In this document: piece by piece, positions 16,351 to 24,981 of the stretch
How the letters are laid out: every line of letters starts with the position of its first letter
How positions within the stretch are numbered: position 1 is the first letter of the stretch
NCBI GenBank assembly: GCA_938040995.1
Contig: CALHZT010000011.1
Location: 1-33,597 of the forward strand
Direction: 5' to 3'
Source: an uncultured Pirellulaceae bacterium
Lineage (GTDB): Bacteria; Planctomycetota; Planctomycetia; Pirellulales; Pirellulaceae
Length of the DNA stretch: 33,597 nucleotides
Notes under the pieces: model-generated
The model's database searches: none
What the model saw: the letters and a program-made list of their open reading frames with translations, nothing else
Told to the model about the DNA's origin: nothing
Program-made: the position numbers and the translations under genes

Positions 16351-16848
16351 GCCAGCGTTTCAAAGAATCGCTCCCGGACACTTCCTTCTCTCACATCCGG
16401 ACTTTCATCGTTCGGCAAGCCATTCTGGCTTCATTCGGCACAAGTCTTCATTTCGTCGAGTGCTTCTGGCTGGCGTGTTGTAAATTCAATGTTGAGTGGT
16501 ATTTGTGCTCACGCCAGATTTATTGCCGCCGCTTGATTGACCTCAGCCGCTCGCCCTAAGGAACCCTACTCCGACGCAGTGGTTGTCATGCGAAGAACGA
16601 GCAAGGGCATACCACGTGTCGCGCGAGGAGGGGCGGAGCCAAAGCGACGGGGAGGAGCGGCCCTACGCATTGGTGTATACGAATTGCGCTGCACCATTCG
16701 TGTCCGTTCTGCAGCAACGTAAAATCCGGTGCAAGGCCATCTTTATAACGCTCCAGTTTCGCCCTTCCGGCCTCAAGGCCTTACGACCTGTTGCCGTGAT
16801 ATACTCGCTCAAGGAAGCAGGAACCTGATCCCAGGGAGAGGCCGGAAC
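16351..16848. other. Intergenic gap with repeat copy C
   Basis: The gap is filled mainly by the dispersed repeat (16475-16734). The ORFs here are repeat-derived. A small inverted repeat GGCC-TCAA-GGCC occurs at about 16769-16780. The promoter of the PQQ-propeller gene presumably lies after the repeat. Confidence 0.6.
16475..16734 (+). repeat. Dispersed GC-rich repeat, copy C (long form)
   Basis: About 260 bp align collinearly with copy E (31663-31925). Both start at GTGTTGTAAATTC, share CTCACGCCAGATTTATTGC, ACGCAGTGG, GGCATACCACGTGTCGCG and CGACGGGGAGGAGCGGCC, and end with GCAACGTAAAATCCG. Spurious ORFs 16537-16722 and 16583-16828 lie within it. It sits between the thioredoxin-like and PQQ-propeller genes. 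Confidence 0.92.
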
Positions 16849-18225
16849 ATGAGTCATATTGGTAGCTGTAGAGTAACGTATTTCTTCCCGCGAGCGCTCG
16901 CGATTTGCTGGTTGGCGAGTTGCGTATTCGCGGTCGTCGCGAACGCCGAAGACTGGGCCGAGTGGCGTGGAGCCGGGCGCGATGGTGACTGGACAGAATC
17001 CGGGTTGCTGAAGCAGTTCCCATCAGAGCAATTGGAGAAAACGTGGACCGCGAAAATTGGTGCGGGCTACAGCGGACCTACGGTCGCCAATGGGCGTGTC
17101 TACGTGACCGACCGACTGACGGATCCGAAGCAGGTCGAACGAGTACATTGCTTTGACGCGACGGATGGCAAGCCGCTTTGGACGCATACTTACGATTGCG
17201 AGTATGAAAACGTCGGATACAAAGCCGGCCCGCGTGCGTCCGTTTCGATTGATCGCGGCAAGGCGTTTGCGCTCGGAGCCATGGGTAATCTGCATTGTCT
17301 CGATGCGGTGACCGGAGAGGTCTTGTGGCACAAGGATCTGAATGTTGAATACAAGCTCCAGCCGCAGGGTGAAAAAGATCGCCCGCGAATGCCGATTTGG
17401 GGAGTCGCAGGATCGCCACTCATTTACAAGGATCTGGTCATCATTCATCTCGGTGGCCGTGATGGCGCTTGCGTCGTTGCCTTTGATCTACAGACTGGAA
17501 CCGAGCGGTGGCGTGCTCTTGATGACCGGGCTCAGTATTCGTCGCCTATTCTCGTAAAGCAGGCCAACCAAGATGTGTGTGTCGTCTGGACTGGAGATAA
17601 CGTCGTCGGCCTGAATCCCGCTTCCGGCAAGGTTCATTGGCGCATTCCAATGAAGCCGAGGAATATGCCGATTGGCATCGCGACTCCGATCGTTCACAAA
17701 GATGCAGAGAACGGCGACCGCATTTTTGTAACGTCGTTTTATGATGGCTCGTTGATGATTCAGCTTTCGAAAGACGAACTCAAAGCGACGGATCTGTGGC
17801 GAAGTTGCGGGGCAAGTGAGCGGGATACCGAGGCATTGCATTCGATCATTAGCACACCCGTCTGGTTGGGTGATTACATCTACGGCGTGGACAGTTATGG
17901 CGAGTTGCGATGTCTGGACGCCGAAACCGGTGACCGGGTCTGGGAGGATCTAACGGCGACTCCGAAATCTCGCTGGAGCACGATTCACTTTGTGCAAAAC
18001 GGTTCTACCACGTGGATGTTTAACGAACGCGGCCAGTTGATCATTTCGCAGCTTTCGCCCGAAGGGTTCAATGAGATCAGTCGTGCTGATCTGTTAGAGC
18101 CTACGAAAGAACAGCTGGCACGACGCGGCGGAGTCTGTTGGTCGCATCCGGCGTTCGCGGACAGGAAGATTTTTGCACGGAATGATAATGAGCTGGTGTG
18201 TGCGAGTTTGGCCGAAGCGGAGTAG
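16849..18225 (+). CDS. Exported PQQ-like beta-propeller protein
   Basis: The ATG at 16849 (MSHIGSCRVTYF) is preceded by AGGGAGAGG and starts a signal peptide ending near FAVVANA|EDWAEWRG; the longer ORF start lies in repeat DNA. The mature part of about 430 residues is built from propeller blades with PQQ-type repeats: VYVTDRLTD...VHCFDATDGKPLW, LHCLDAVTGEVLWHKDL, VAFDLQTGTERW, VGLNPASGKVHW and LRCLDAETGDRVWEDL. Such planctomycete proteins are usually annotated as outer membrane protein assembly (BamB-like) or PQQ-binding. No catalytic dehydrogenase residues were identified, so a scaffold or binding role is more likely than a quinoprotein enzyme. The gene appears monocistronic. Confidence 0.92.
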   Translation: MSHIGSCRVTYFFPRALAICWLASCVFAVVANAEDWAEWRGAGRDGDWTESGLLKQFPSEQLEKTWTAKIGAGYSGPTVANGRVYVTDRLTDPKQVERVHCFDATDGKPLWTHTYDCEYENVGYKAGPRASVSIDRGKAFALGAMGNLHCLDAVTGEVLWHKDLNVEYKLQPQGEKDRPRMPIWGVAGSPLIYKDLVIIHLGGRDGACVVAFDLQTGTERWRALDDRAQYSSPILVKQANQDVCVVWTGDNVVGLNPASGKVHWRIPMKPRNMPIGIATPIVHKDAENGDRIFVTSFYDGSLMIQLSKDELKATDLWRSCGASERDTEALHSIISTPVWLGDYIYGVDSYGELRCLDAETGDRVWEDLTATPKSRWSTIHFVQNGSTTWMFNERGQLIISQLSPEGFNEISRADLLEPTKEQLARRGGVCWSHPAFADRKIFARNDNELVCASLAEAE

Positions 18226-18702
18226 GTCGTTCGAAGTTCGTAGTCCAGATCGTAGGCCGGCAACAAGCGGTTGATGGGGTTGTCCAGACTCATTGGGTTA
18301 ACACCGCGCAGTTCCGGCAACATTGTGGCCTATACCCTTTGCATTCGCGTGGCACCTTGGTTGTCATCACTGCAGCCGCGTTCACCATTTCGTATCGCAA
18401 GATAGCAGCGTTGATCTTGAATGCGAGCGTTGAACGAAATGGCGGTTTGCAGTGAGGCCCTCCCCGTCGCTTGAGGCTCCGACCCTCCCACTCGGCAAGC
18501 GGTATGCCCTGCTCGTTCCTCGCATGCCACCGCGTTGCCGGAAGAGGGTTCGTTGTGGTGAATGGCTCGCTTGCGTTGCCTTGACGCGCATGAAAAAACC
18601 GCGGTCGGTGGCGAAACCGACCACGGCTATTTTGACCGCAGCAATTGGGAAGCAGGATGTGTTCCGTGTATCGGCGATACCGGGTAGCCCTGGAGAAGGC
18701 GA
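18226..18702. other. Intergenic gap with inverted repeat copy D
   Basis: The gap lies between convergent genes. Apart from repeat copy D no gene is supported. ORFs 18330-18530 and 18382-18624 on the minus strand read through the repeat. Confidence 0.6.
18454..18551 (-). repeat. Dispersed GC-rich repeat, copy D (inverted)
   Basis: On the minus strand the sequence reads AACCCTCTTCCGGCAACGCGG, then GCATGCGAGGAACGAGCAGG, GCATACCGCTTGCC and GAGGGTCGGAGCCTCAAGCG, ending CGACGGGGAGGGCC. It matches copies A, C and E in order and spacing. The outer flanks differ from copies C and E, so this is a short form like copy A. Confidence 0.9.
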
Positions 18703-19719
18703 CTACTCGGTGGTTACGGAATCATCCAAAGCTGCGGTACTCAATGAAGATGCTTCAATTTCGGGCTTGATCACAAACTGCGAACCGTCGTCATAGTTTC
18801 GCGTGAATGCTCTCGCTACCTCGCGAAGCTGGTCAGGCCCCATGTGTCGAAGGTTGCCAAAATCCAGAAGCGGCTCGATCGCCTGGCGAGCTTGCTGAAG
18901 AATCGGCTCCATCGCGACGACTTCGACCATCCAGTGCTTGATGCTGTCGAATGAGATGGCGGCGTCGTGGAATCGCATGCCGAGTTCGTTCGTCAACTCC
19001 AGCGTTTCGATCGCATCAGCCAGGTCGCCCGTGTTGCTGATGATCTTATCCTGAAGCGCGATCAACTCGGAGGCTTTTTCCTTCGCCTTGTCGGCGTCGC
19101 CAGCCTTGTCGTTGAGTTCCTGATTCATGTTGATCAGCTCGTCAAGGTTCTGCTTCGCAACGACGACTTGTTCCGACTGGTCAACAAGGTCTTCGCGAAG
19201 TGCAAGGAGCTCCGAACCTGTTTGACGTGCGATTTCAGTCGTGTCGGCGGCACTCGCCAGACGGTGATACAAGTCCTCGGAGATGCTGAGAACTTCGGCT
19301 GCCTGATCAGCCCGATCGGAATTGGCAAGGAGCATGTCTTTGAGGGCTCCCAGCTGCGAAACGGCTGCCATCGCACTGTGGACTCGCTCGGCTTCGACGA
19401 GGAGCTGCTGATTGAGCTCTCGTATTTCGGCAAGCGATTCCTTGGCGGCAACGGCCTGCTCTCGCTGCTCGTTGAGTGCAGCCAGCAAACCGTTGGTGTC
19501 ATCAGCAATGTCTTTCTGGCCGGCGACTTCCCAGACGCTCTGTTCCAAAGTCCCAAGCTGCCGCCGCATCATCGACATTTCTCTGGCGGCTGGGCGGGCA
19601 ATGCCAATGTAAACAAAGAGGAACGTGACAATTCCTCCGAGGGCAAACGCACACCATGTCGGTAGCTGAGCCGGTCCGACATCGGGGTACGAGTTGAAAT
19701 CGTTGTGATAGGTGTCCAA
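18703..19719 (-). CDS. Single-pass membrane protein with long coiled coil
   Basis: The track starts at a TTG (19740). A better start is the TTG at 19719 (DTYHNDFNSYPDVG), because GGGAGG lies seven bases before it. The protein then has about 338 residues. One transmembrane helix follows (WCAFALGGIVTFLFVYIGIA, about residues 21-42), then about 250 residues of predicted coiled coil. Heptad-rich segments recur about every 55-65 residues (LKDMLLANSDRADQAAEVL, LLALREDLVDQSEQVVVAKQNL, LIALQDKIISNTGDLADAIETL), which suggests an internally duplicated helical unit. The C-terminal 50 residues look less helical. No family is recognised. It may be an envelope spacer or division/motility-associated factor, but that is speculation. 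It is divergent from the BBP7 gene. Confidence 0.78.
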   Translation of the reverse strand: MDTYHNDFNSYPDVGPAQLPTWCAFALGGIVTFLFVYIGIARPAAREMSMMRRQLGTLEQSVWEVAGQKDIADDTNGLLAALNEQREQAVAAKESLAEIRELNQQLLVEAERVHSAMAAVSQLGALKDMLLANSDRADQAAEVLSISEDLYHRLASAADTTEIARQTGSELLALREDLVDQSEQVVVAKQNLDELINMNQELNDKAGDADKAKEKASELIALQDKIISNTGDLADAIETLELTNELGMRFHDAAISFDSIKHWMVEVVAMEPILQQARQAIEPLLDFGNLRHMGPDQLREVARAFTRNYDDGSQFVIKPEIEASSLSTAALDDSVTTE

Positions 19720-20352
19720 GAGTCTGCCTCCCTGAGTCAATTGGCCGTTGTTGTTGGCCGTTTATTTTCTCTAATCCATGAGCTTTCTTTGAAAGCTATC
19801 TTTCGCCTGTTTTCACCTATCGGAACCAAAGCGCAACTCACACGAAACTTATCTATTTTGGTGCGACCCTGCTGCGTGCGTAAAGTTTTCGGGCTGGGTA
19901 GAAATGTGAAACTTTGCGGAATTTGGCAAAGTCGTGGGCAAATTGCATGCAACGCCAAGCGATTTGCGACTGTGGCTACCAGTGACAGCATGCTTTGAAG
20001 GCCCGACGGACTGGACGACAGGACGAGACTTGAGGATCGCGCTCAGATAGCGTGGTTCAAAAGGCTTTTGTAGCAGGAGTGGCAACACTTCGGGTGTGGC
20101 TGGATCGCGGCCTGAAACACTCAAGGTGCAAGATGACTCGCCCGAGCCGTTGCCAGCCCGGCTGCGGGTGCGCGCACGAAAAAGGTAGCAACGCTGCCGT
20201 GAAAAAATGCAGAAAGATCAATTTCGCTGTTGACTGTTTTTTGTCGGATTAGATACAAGCCGCACCACTCGTCTTCAATCCAAATATCCATCGGACCAGT
20301 TCTCATTACGAAAGCGAAATCCGTGCGCGACTCAGTTTGCCAAAAAAGATCT
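19720..20352. other. Divergent intergenic region upstream of BBP7 gene
   Basis: In 633 bp between two divergent genes I see no supported gene; the ORFs 19705-19998, 19849-20124 and 20052-20252 lack recognisable features and oppose each other. Promoters for both neighbours must be here. No repeat-family copy is present, unlike most other gaps of this size. Confidence 0.55.
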
Positions 20353-22434
20353 ATGCAAAAATCGACTGCCTTGTCCGTTCAAGGGCGAATTCAGCGACAA
20401 TTTCAATCACGACGCGCACTTGTGTGGTGCGTTCTTGTGACTTGCTTTGTCGCCGGTTCACTCGCCAGCTCTGCAATTGGCCAAGAACTTCGATTGGGAA
20501 GTCCGACGGGAGAGTTCACTCGAGCTCCGTCGAATGACCTGTTCGTCGGCCGACTGGAAACAATGCGGCACAACGACAACGGCAAGACAAGGTTGGCGTT
20601 GCTCAATGACCAGAATCAGGTGGTTGCCTTTGTAGCGCCAACAGGCCGCTACGACATGCAGCAATTTCTTGGTGAAGAGATTGGCGTTTCTGCCAAGTCG
20701 TTTACCCAGTCGGATGCGGGAGTACCGTTCGTCATTGTTGAGAGCGTTACTCCGACCTCGCCGGTCGTGGCGGACAAAGCCCAGCGACTGGCAACATGGG
20801 AACCGGACACTCAGTCGATTGGTACGGGAGTTCGACGGACTGAGCAGGGCAACTCAACAATTCAGCAGGCTTCCTTTGATGGTCCCACGCCGGCTGGGGG
20901 TCAACCGGCAGCGAGACGCACAGCACAAGTTCATCCTCGTGGCCAAGGCGGTCCCCGAGGGCAAGTCGTTCGTACCGGGCATATCGCCCACGATCCACAG
21001 GTACATCCTGCCTGTCACAATGGAACTTGTGGGCACGGTGCAAGTGATGGCGTTGTCATTCATAGCGGTCCAGTTTCTGGTGAAGTCATCATGGATGGTG
21101 GGTTCATTACCGATGGTGTTGGCGGTGGATGTGCCGACTGTGTTGGTAGTGATCCATGTGCGAGTTGCTCCGTGAGCCGGTCTCGGCCGGCTCCGGCGTA
21201 TCACGGAATCCACTGCCAGATCCCCAACTGCTCACAATGCAACGCGGCCAGGACTGCTACCATCTGTCAGCCGAAACAAGCGACTTGCGGACCTCCAGGA
21301 TGGCTTTGGTTGCGAGGTGAATATCTTCTCTGGTGGGCCAAAGGAATGTCGGCTCCACCACTGGTGACAACCAGTCCAGTTGGTACAGCACAAAATCAGG
21401 CGGGTGTGCTGGGAACCGGATCAACATCGACGGTATTGTTCGGCGGTGACCAGGATTTGCTCGAAGCATCCAGTTCAGGGTACCGTGTTTCGTTCGGTGG
21501 CTTTTTTGGCCCTTGCCGCAAATTCGGATATCAAGCGGACTTTTACAGTTTGTCCAACGAAGAAGACGAGTTCTTTGCCGATGCGAATGACTATGACATC
21601 CTTGCGAGACCGTTCTTCAACCTGAATCCGCGACAAGGCGGTGACGGCGATTCAATCGCTCCTGCGCGAGACGATTCGGAGCTGGTGGTGTTTCCGGACT
21701 TGCTCGACGGGTCGATTCGAGTCAACGCTTTTAGCGATTTTTCGTCGGTGGGTGCGAGAGCCCGCTGGAATTTCTGCTGCAAGCAGCGATGCGACAGTTG
21801 TGGCGGAGGAGGTGGTTGCGGTTGCCAACGCTGCGGTTACTCACCATTCTGCAAAGTCGACTTTACGGCTGGTTATCGACACTTCAATCTCGAAGAAGGA
21901 ATCACCATCAATGAGAACCTGCGAGCCATCAGTGGTACGCCGGGTGAGTTTGATATCACCGATTCATTCCGTACCGAGAACAATTTTAATGGTGCGGAAC
22001 TCGGTTTTCAGTGGGAAGCCGGCGTGAATCGCTGGACGCTTGAATTCCTTTCGTTGATCGCGATTGGAAATACGGAACAAACGGTTTCGATCGACGGAAC
22101 CACTCTGATTACGCCTTCGCAAGGCTCTACCGAGAGGTTCGACGACGGCGGACTGCTGGCGTACGACAGTGAAAATGTCCGGGACAAGTTCACCATGATC
22201 CCGAGCATGAACGTGAACCTCGGATTCTATCTGACACCGAGATTCCGCTTCATTGTTGGATATTCAGTACTCTACTGGGGCGGCGTGGTTCGACCCGGCG
22301 AGCATATTCCGACTCAGTTGAATCCTGACGCCATCGCACCAGCTCTGGATGCGGGTGCGACTCCGGAGTTTGCGTTCAATGAAACAGACTACTGGATTCA
22401 GGGACTGAATCTGGGGCTGGATTATCGCTGGTAA
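20353..22434 (+). CDS. BBP7 family outer-membrane beta-barrel protein
   Basis: I start at the ATG 20353 (MQKSTALSVQGRIQRQ), which precedes a signal peptide (LVWCVLVTCFVAGSLASSAIGQ). About 300 mature residues form an extended N-terminal part rich in Pro, Gly and Cys. The barrel begins at GWLWLRGEYLLWWAKGMSAPPLVTTSP, with GVLGTGSTSTVLFGG next, as in the planctomycete BBP7 family. It ends YWIQGLNLGLDYRW, with the terminal aromatic residue typical of outer-membrane strands. Cys clusters occur before the barrel (CADCVGSDPCASC) and inside it (CCKQRCDSCGGGGGCGCQRCGYSPFC). It probably spans the outer membrane, and the Cys clusters may form disulfides or bind metal. It reads in the same direction as the SdrD_B/DUF11 gene, 280 bp upstream of it. 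Confidence 0.92.
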   Translation: MQKSTALSVQGRIQRQFQSRRALVWCVLVTCFVAGSLASSAIGQELRLGSPTGEFTRAPSNDLFVGRLETMRHNDNGKTRLALLNDQNQVVAFVAPTGRYDMQQFLGEEIGVSAKSFTQSDAGVPFVIVESVTPTSPVVADKAQRLATWEPDTQSIGTGVRRTEQGNSTIQQASFDGPTPAGGQPAARRTAQVHPRGQGGPRGQVVRTGHIAHDPQVHPACHNGTCGHGASDGVVIHSGPVSGEVIMDGGFITDGVGGGCADCVGSDPCASCSVSRSRPAPAYHGIHCQIPNCSQCNAARTATICQPKQATCGPPGWLWLRGEYLLWWAKGMSAPPLVTTSPVGTAQNQAGVLGTGSTSTVLFGGDQDLLEASSSGYRVSFGGFFGPCRKFGYQADFYSLSNEEDEFFADANDYDILARPFFNLNPRQGGDGDSIAPARDDSELVVFPDLLDGSIRVNAFSDFSSVGARARWNFCCKQRCDSCGGGGGCGCQRCGYSPFCKVDFTAGYRHFNLEEGITINENLRAISGTPGEFDITDSFRTENNFNGAELGFQWEAGVNRWTLEFLSLIAIGNTEQTVSIDGTTLITPSQGSTERFDDGGLLAYDSENVRDKFTMIPSMNVNLGFYLTPRFRFIVGYSVLYWGGVVRPGEHIPTQLNPDAIAPALDAGATPEFAFNETDYWIQGLNLGLDYRW

Positions 22435-22663
22435 AAGAGCGGCTGCTGACGAAAGTAGCTGCTATAGGTGTAAACGCTTTGCTCTCATACCACCCGTTGG
22501 GCCGATAGTTGGCCAAAACGCTGCTGTCACTGCCAGCGTGGTTCGACTGCATCTTTTCACTACCCGGAACATCCCGGTCGGCATTTCATGCCTGAATTCA
22601 AAATTGCCCAGGCTGTGTAACTGGCCATGGCAAAATCTTCCGATGACGCATGAGTGAGAATTA

Positions 22664-22686
22664 TTCTTGCCAAACAGTGGCAAGAA
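22664..22686. promoter_or_regulatory. Perfect 9-bp hairpin before the SdrD_B/DUF11 gene
   Basis: TTCTTGCCA, loop AACAG, TGGCAAGAA. The hairpin ends 28 bp before the ATG at 22715 and lies 230 bp after the BBP7 stop. Its position suits an operator or 5'-leader structure. No T-run follows, so termination of BBP7 is less likely. Confidence 0.6.
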
Positions 22687-22714
22687 ATCCCTGCGTACTT
22701 AGGAAGACGACGCG

Positions 22715-24955
22715 ATGAGTACCGGTTTCTTCGGATTGCGAAAACTATTTGGATACACGAGCCAGTCTGGCGCCCACAAAGGTCGCAAGGTTGGCAGGCG
22801 GCTAGGCGTCGAGTCGCTGGAGAACCGCGCCTTGCTCGCGGCAGATTGTCTCGGCGCATTCACGGGAACCGTCGGACTCGATGCTGACAGTAATGGAGTC
22901 ATCGACGTTGGCGAAGAAGTCGCCGGTGCAACGATCCAGGTGTGGGAAGACACGGACGGAAACGGTGTATTCGATCCTGCGATCGACACGTTGGCCGGAA
23001 CCGATACCACGGACGCAAGCGGCGACTATCTTATCGACGGTCTCGAGTCGGGAGACTACTTTGTCGTCCAGCCGCAGCAAACCGTCGGTGCGAACGCGCT
23101 TGATGAAAGTGTCAGTCCCCTCAAGACTGCGAACGGAAGTGGCGTGCCCGGGACTCTGATTGACAATTTTTCCGATGACAGCCCCGTCGCTACCGACGTC
23201 CATCCGCCCGATGGCGCATCGACGTCCGTGTTCCATTCGACAGCGAATGCGATTGGCGGAGAACGCGATCTGGAAGCTGAGATCACCAGCGGTATGTCTG
23301 GCGACGAAGTCGAACTTCGGGCTGCGACCGGGATGCTGCTGATCAATCCTGATTTTTTCTCGCAGGGAATCTACAACGTCAGTTGGGATGGTACCGATTC
23401 GCTCGCCGCGCTTGATCCTGTGGGACTTGGAGGAATCGATCTTACCAGTGGTTCGTCTGCTCTCGGCGGAATCGGCCTGACGGATGTTTCATTCGACCAG
23501 GCTGGCGCGCAGCTGACACTGCGAGTCTACTCAGACGCTACGAATTTCTCCGAGGCGGTAATCAGCGGCATCGCGCCGTTCACAAGCAATGATTTCTTCG
23601 TCTCGTTTGACCCGGCAGCCGCAGCCCCGGTATTCACAGCCGTCGGTGGTGCCGGCGCAGATTTTACCAACGTGGGCGCAATCGAACTGGAGGTTCTGTC
23701 CACCAGTCAGGCGATGGATGGTGCGATCGATATGATATCTGTCATCAATCCGGATGTCACAGATTGCGACTTTGTAAATACAGCACCCGTGCCAAATATT
23801 GATATCGAAAAGGCAACCAACGGTATTGATGCCGACATCACAGACGCGGCAGATGTTCCCGTCGTTGGAAGCGGCAGCACGGTGACGTGGACTTATGTTG
23901 TGACGAATACCGGTCAAACGCCGATTAATAACGTCGCAGTTACAGACGATGCTGGCACACCCGGCGTTCCGGGTGATGATTTTACGCCGACATTCTCGGG
24001 TGGAGACACCAACGGCAACAATGTCCTTGACCTCAACGAAACGTGGACGTACTCGGCAACCGGTACCGCGATCGACGGCACCTATACCAACAAGGCGACG
24101 GTGAATGGTGTCAGTACGACTGGGATCGATGTAATGGACATGGATAACAGTAACTATGTGGGGATCGCGCCGTCGATTGATATTGAAAAGTTGACGAATG
24201 GTTTTCAGGCAGACAACGCCGGCGATGCGGATGTTCCAACGATTCAGGCTGGCGAAACCGTCACGTGGACGTATATCGTGACAAACAACGGTACGGATCC
24301 GCTCACAAACGTCACGGTAACCGACAACCAGATCGGCGCAATTTCGAACATCATCAGTCGATCCATCAACTCGGATAACACGCTCGATCCGAATGAAGTC
24401 TGGACATACACGGCAACCGGGACGGCAATCGACGGAAACTACGTGAATATTGCCGATGTCGTGGGAACCGGTTCGGATGGAACCACCGTCGTCGATGACG
24501 CCGACGCCAGTCGCTACGTTGGATTCCAGAACAATCCGGCGATCGACATCGAGAAGGCAACCAACGGGTCGGACGCGGACGTTACGGGCACCGGCCCCGT
24601 GGTGCCAGTCGGGCAAGCGGTCACGTTCACCTTCGTTGTCACCAACGTTGGCGATGTTCCTCTGCGAAATGTCGCGGTGATTGATGACAATGGAACACCT
24701 GCCGACACGAGCGACGATATCGTGCCAACATTCACTGGCGGTGACACGAACAGCGATGGTCAGTTGGACCTGACGGAAGTGTGGACCTATACCGCGACGC
24801 GAGATGCGACTCTGGGACTGCACGTGAACGACGCAAAAGTCACCGGCGAGGACGATCAGGGTGAGATGGTGATGGCCTCAGATCCAAGTAACCATACCGG
24901 ATTTGTGCCGGATGTTCTGTCGAAACGGCGATTCCTCGCTTCCGCTGCCAGCTAG
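22715..24955 (+). CDS. Large exported surface protein, LEPR-type signal, SdrD_B and three DUF11-like repeats
   Basis: The N-terminus has basic residues and then RLGVESLENRALLAADCLG, a variant of the LEPR-XLL export signal seen in planctomycete surface proteins; AGGAAG lies upstream of the ATG at 22715. Residues about 45-110 form an SdrD_B-like domain (FTGTVGLDADSNGVIDVGEE, GATIQVWEDTDGNGVFD, GDYLIDGLESGDYFVVQP). A region of unclear fold follows to about 360. Three repeats of about 124 residues, starting at residues 362, 488 and 610 with IDIEK(A/L)TNG, match the DUF11/DUF7507-type surface repeat (VTWTYVVTNTG, LDLNETWTYSATGTA). The protein ends VLSKRRFLASAAS without a membrane helix. It probably forms an extended adhesin-like or envelope structure. 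It is convergent with the matrixin-like gene 26 bp away. Confidence 0.93.
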   Translation: MSTGFFGLRKLFGYTSQSGAHKGRKVGRRLGVESLENRALLAADCLGAFTGTVGLDADSNGVIDVGEEVAGATIQVWEDTDGNGVFDPAIDTLAGTDTTDASGDYLIDGLESGDYFVVQPQQTVGANALDESVSPLKTANGSGVPGTLIDNFSDDSPVATDVHPPDGASTSVFHSTANAIGGERDLEAEITSGMSGDEVELRAATGMLLINPDFFSQGIYNVSWDGTDSLAALDPVGLGGIDLTSGSSALGGIGLTDVSFDQAGAQLTLRVYSDATNFSEAVISGIAPFTSNDFFVSFDPAAAAPVFTAVGGAGADFTNVGAIELEVLSTSQAMDGAIDMISVINPDVTDCDFVNTAPVPNIDIEKATNGIDADITDAADVPVVGSGSTVTWTYVVTNTGQTPINNVAVTDDAGTPGVPGDDFTPTFSGGDTNGNNVLDLNETWTYSATGTAIDGTYTNKATVNGVSTTGIDVMDMDNSNYVGIAPSIDIEKLTNGFQADNAGDADVPTIQAGETVTWTYIVTNNGTDPLTNVTVTDNQIGAISNIISRSINSDNTLDPNEVWTYTATGTAIDGNYVNIADVVGTGSDGTTVVDDADASRYVGFQNNPAIDIEKATNGSDADVTGTGPVVPVGQAVTFTFVVTNVGDVPLRNVAVIDDNGTPADTSDDIVPTFTGGDTNSDGQLDLTEVWTYTATRDATLGLHVNDAKVTGEDDQGEMVMASDPSNHTGFVPDVLSKRRFLASAAS

Positions 24956-24981
24956 CGCTCCGAGTTTGTGCCGGCGAGCTT

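Noticed and set aside
23531-24823. Long minus-strand ORF (430 aa) opposite the DUF11-like gene
   Set aside because: Its repeated composition mirrors the three DUF11 repeats on the plus strand, as expected of a shadow frame.
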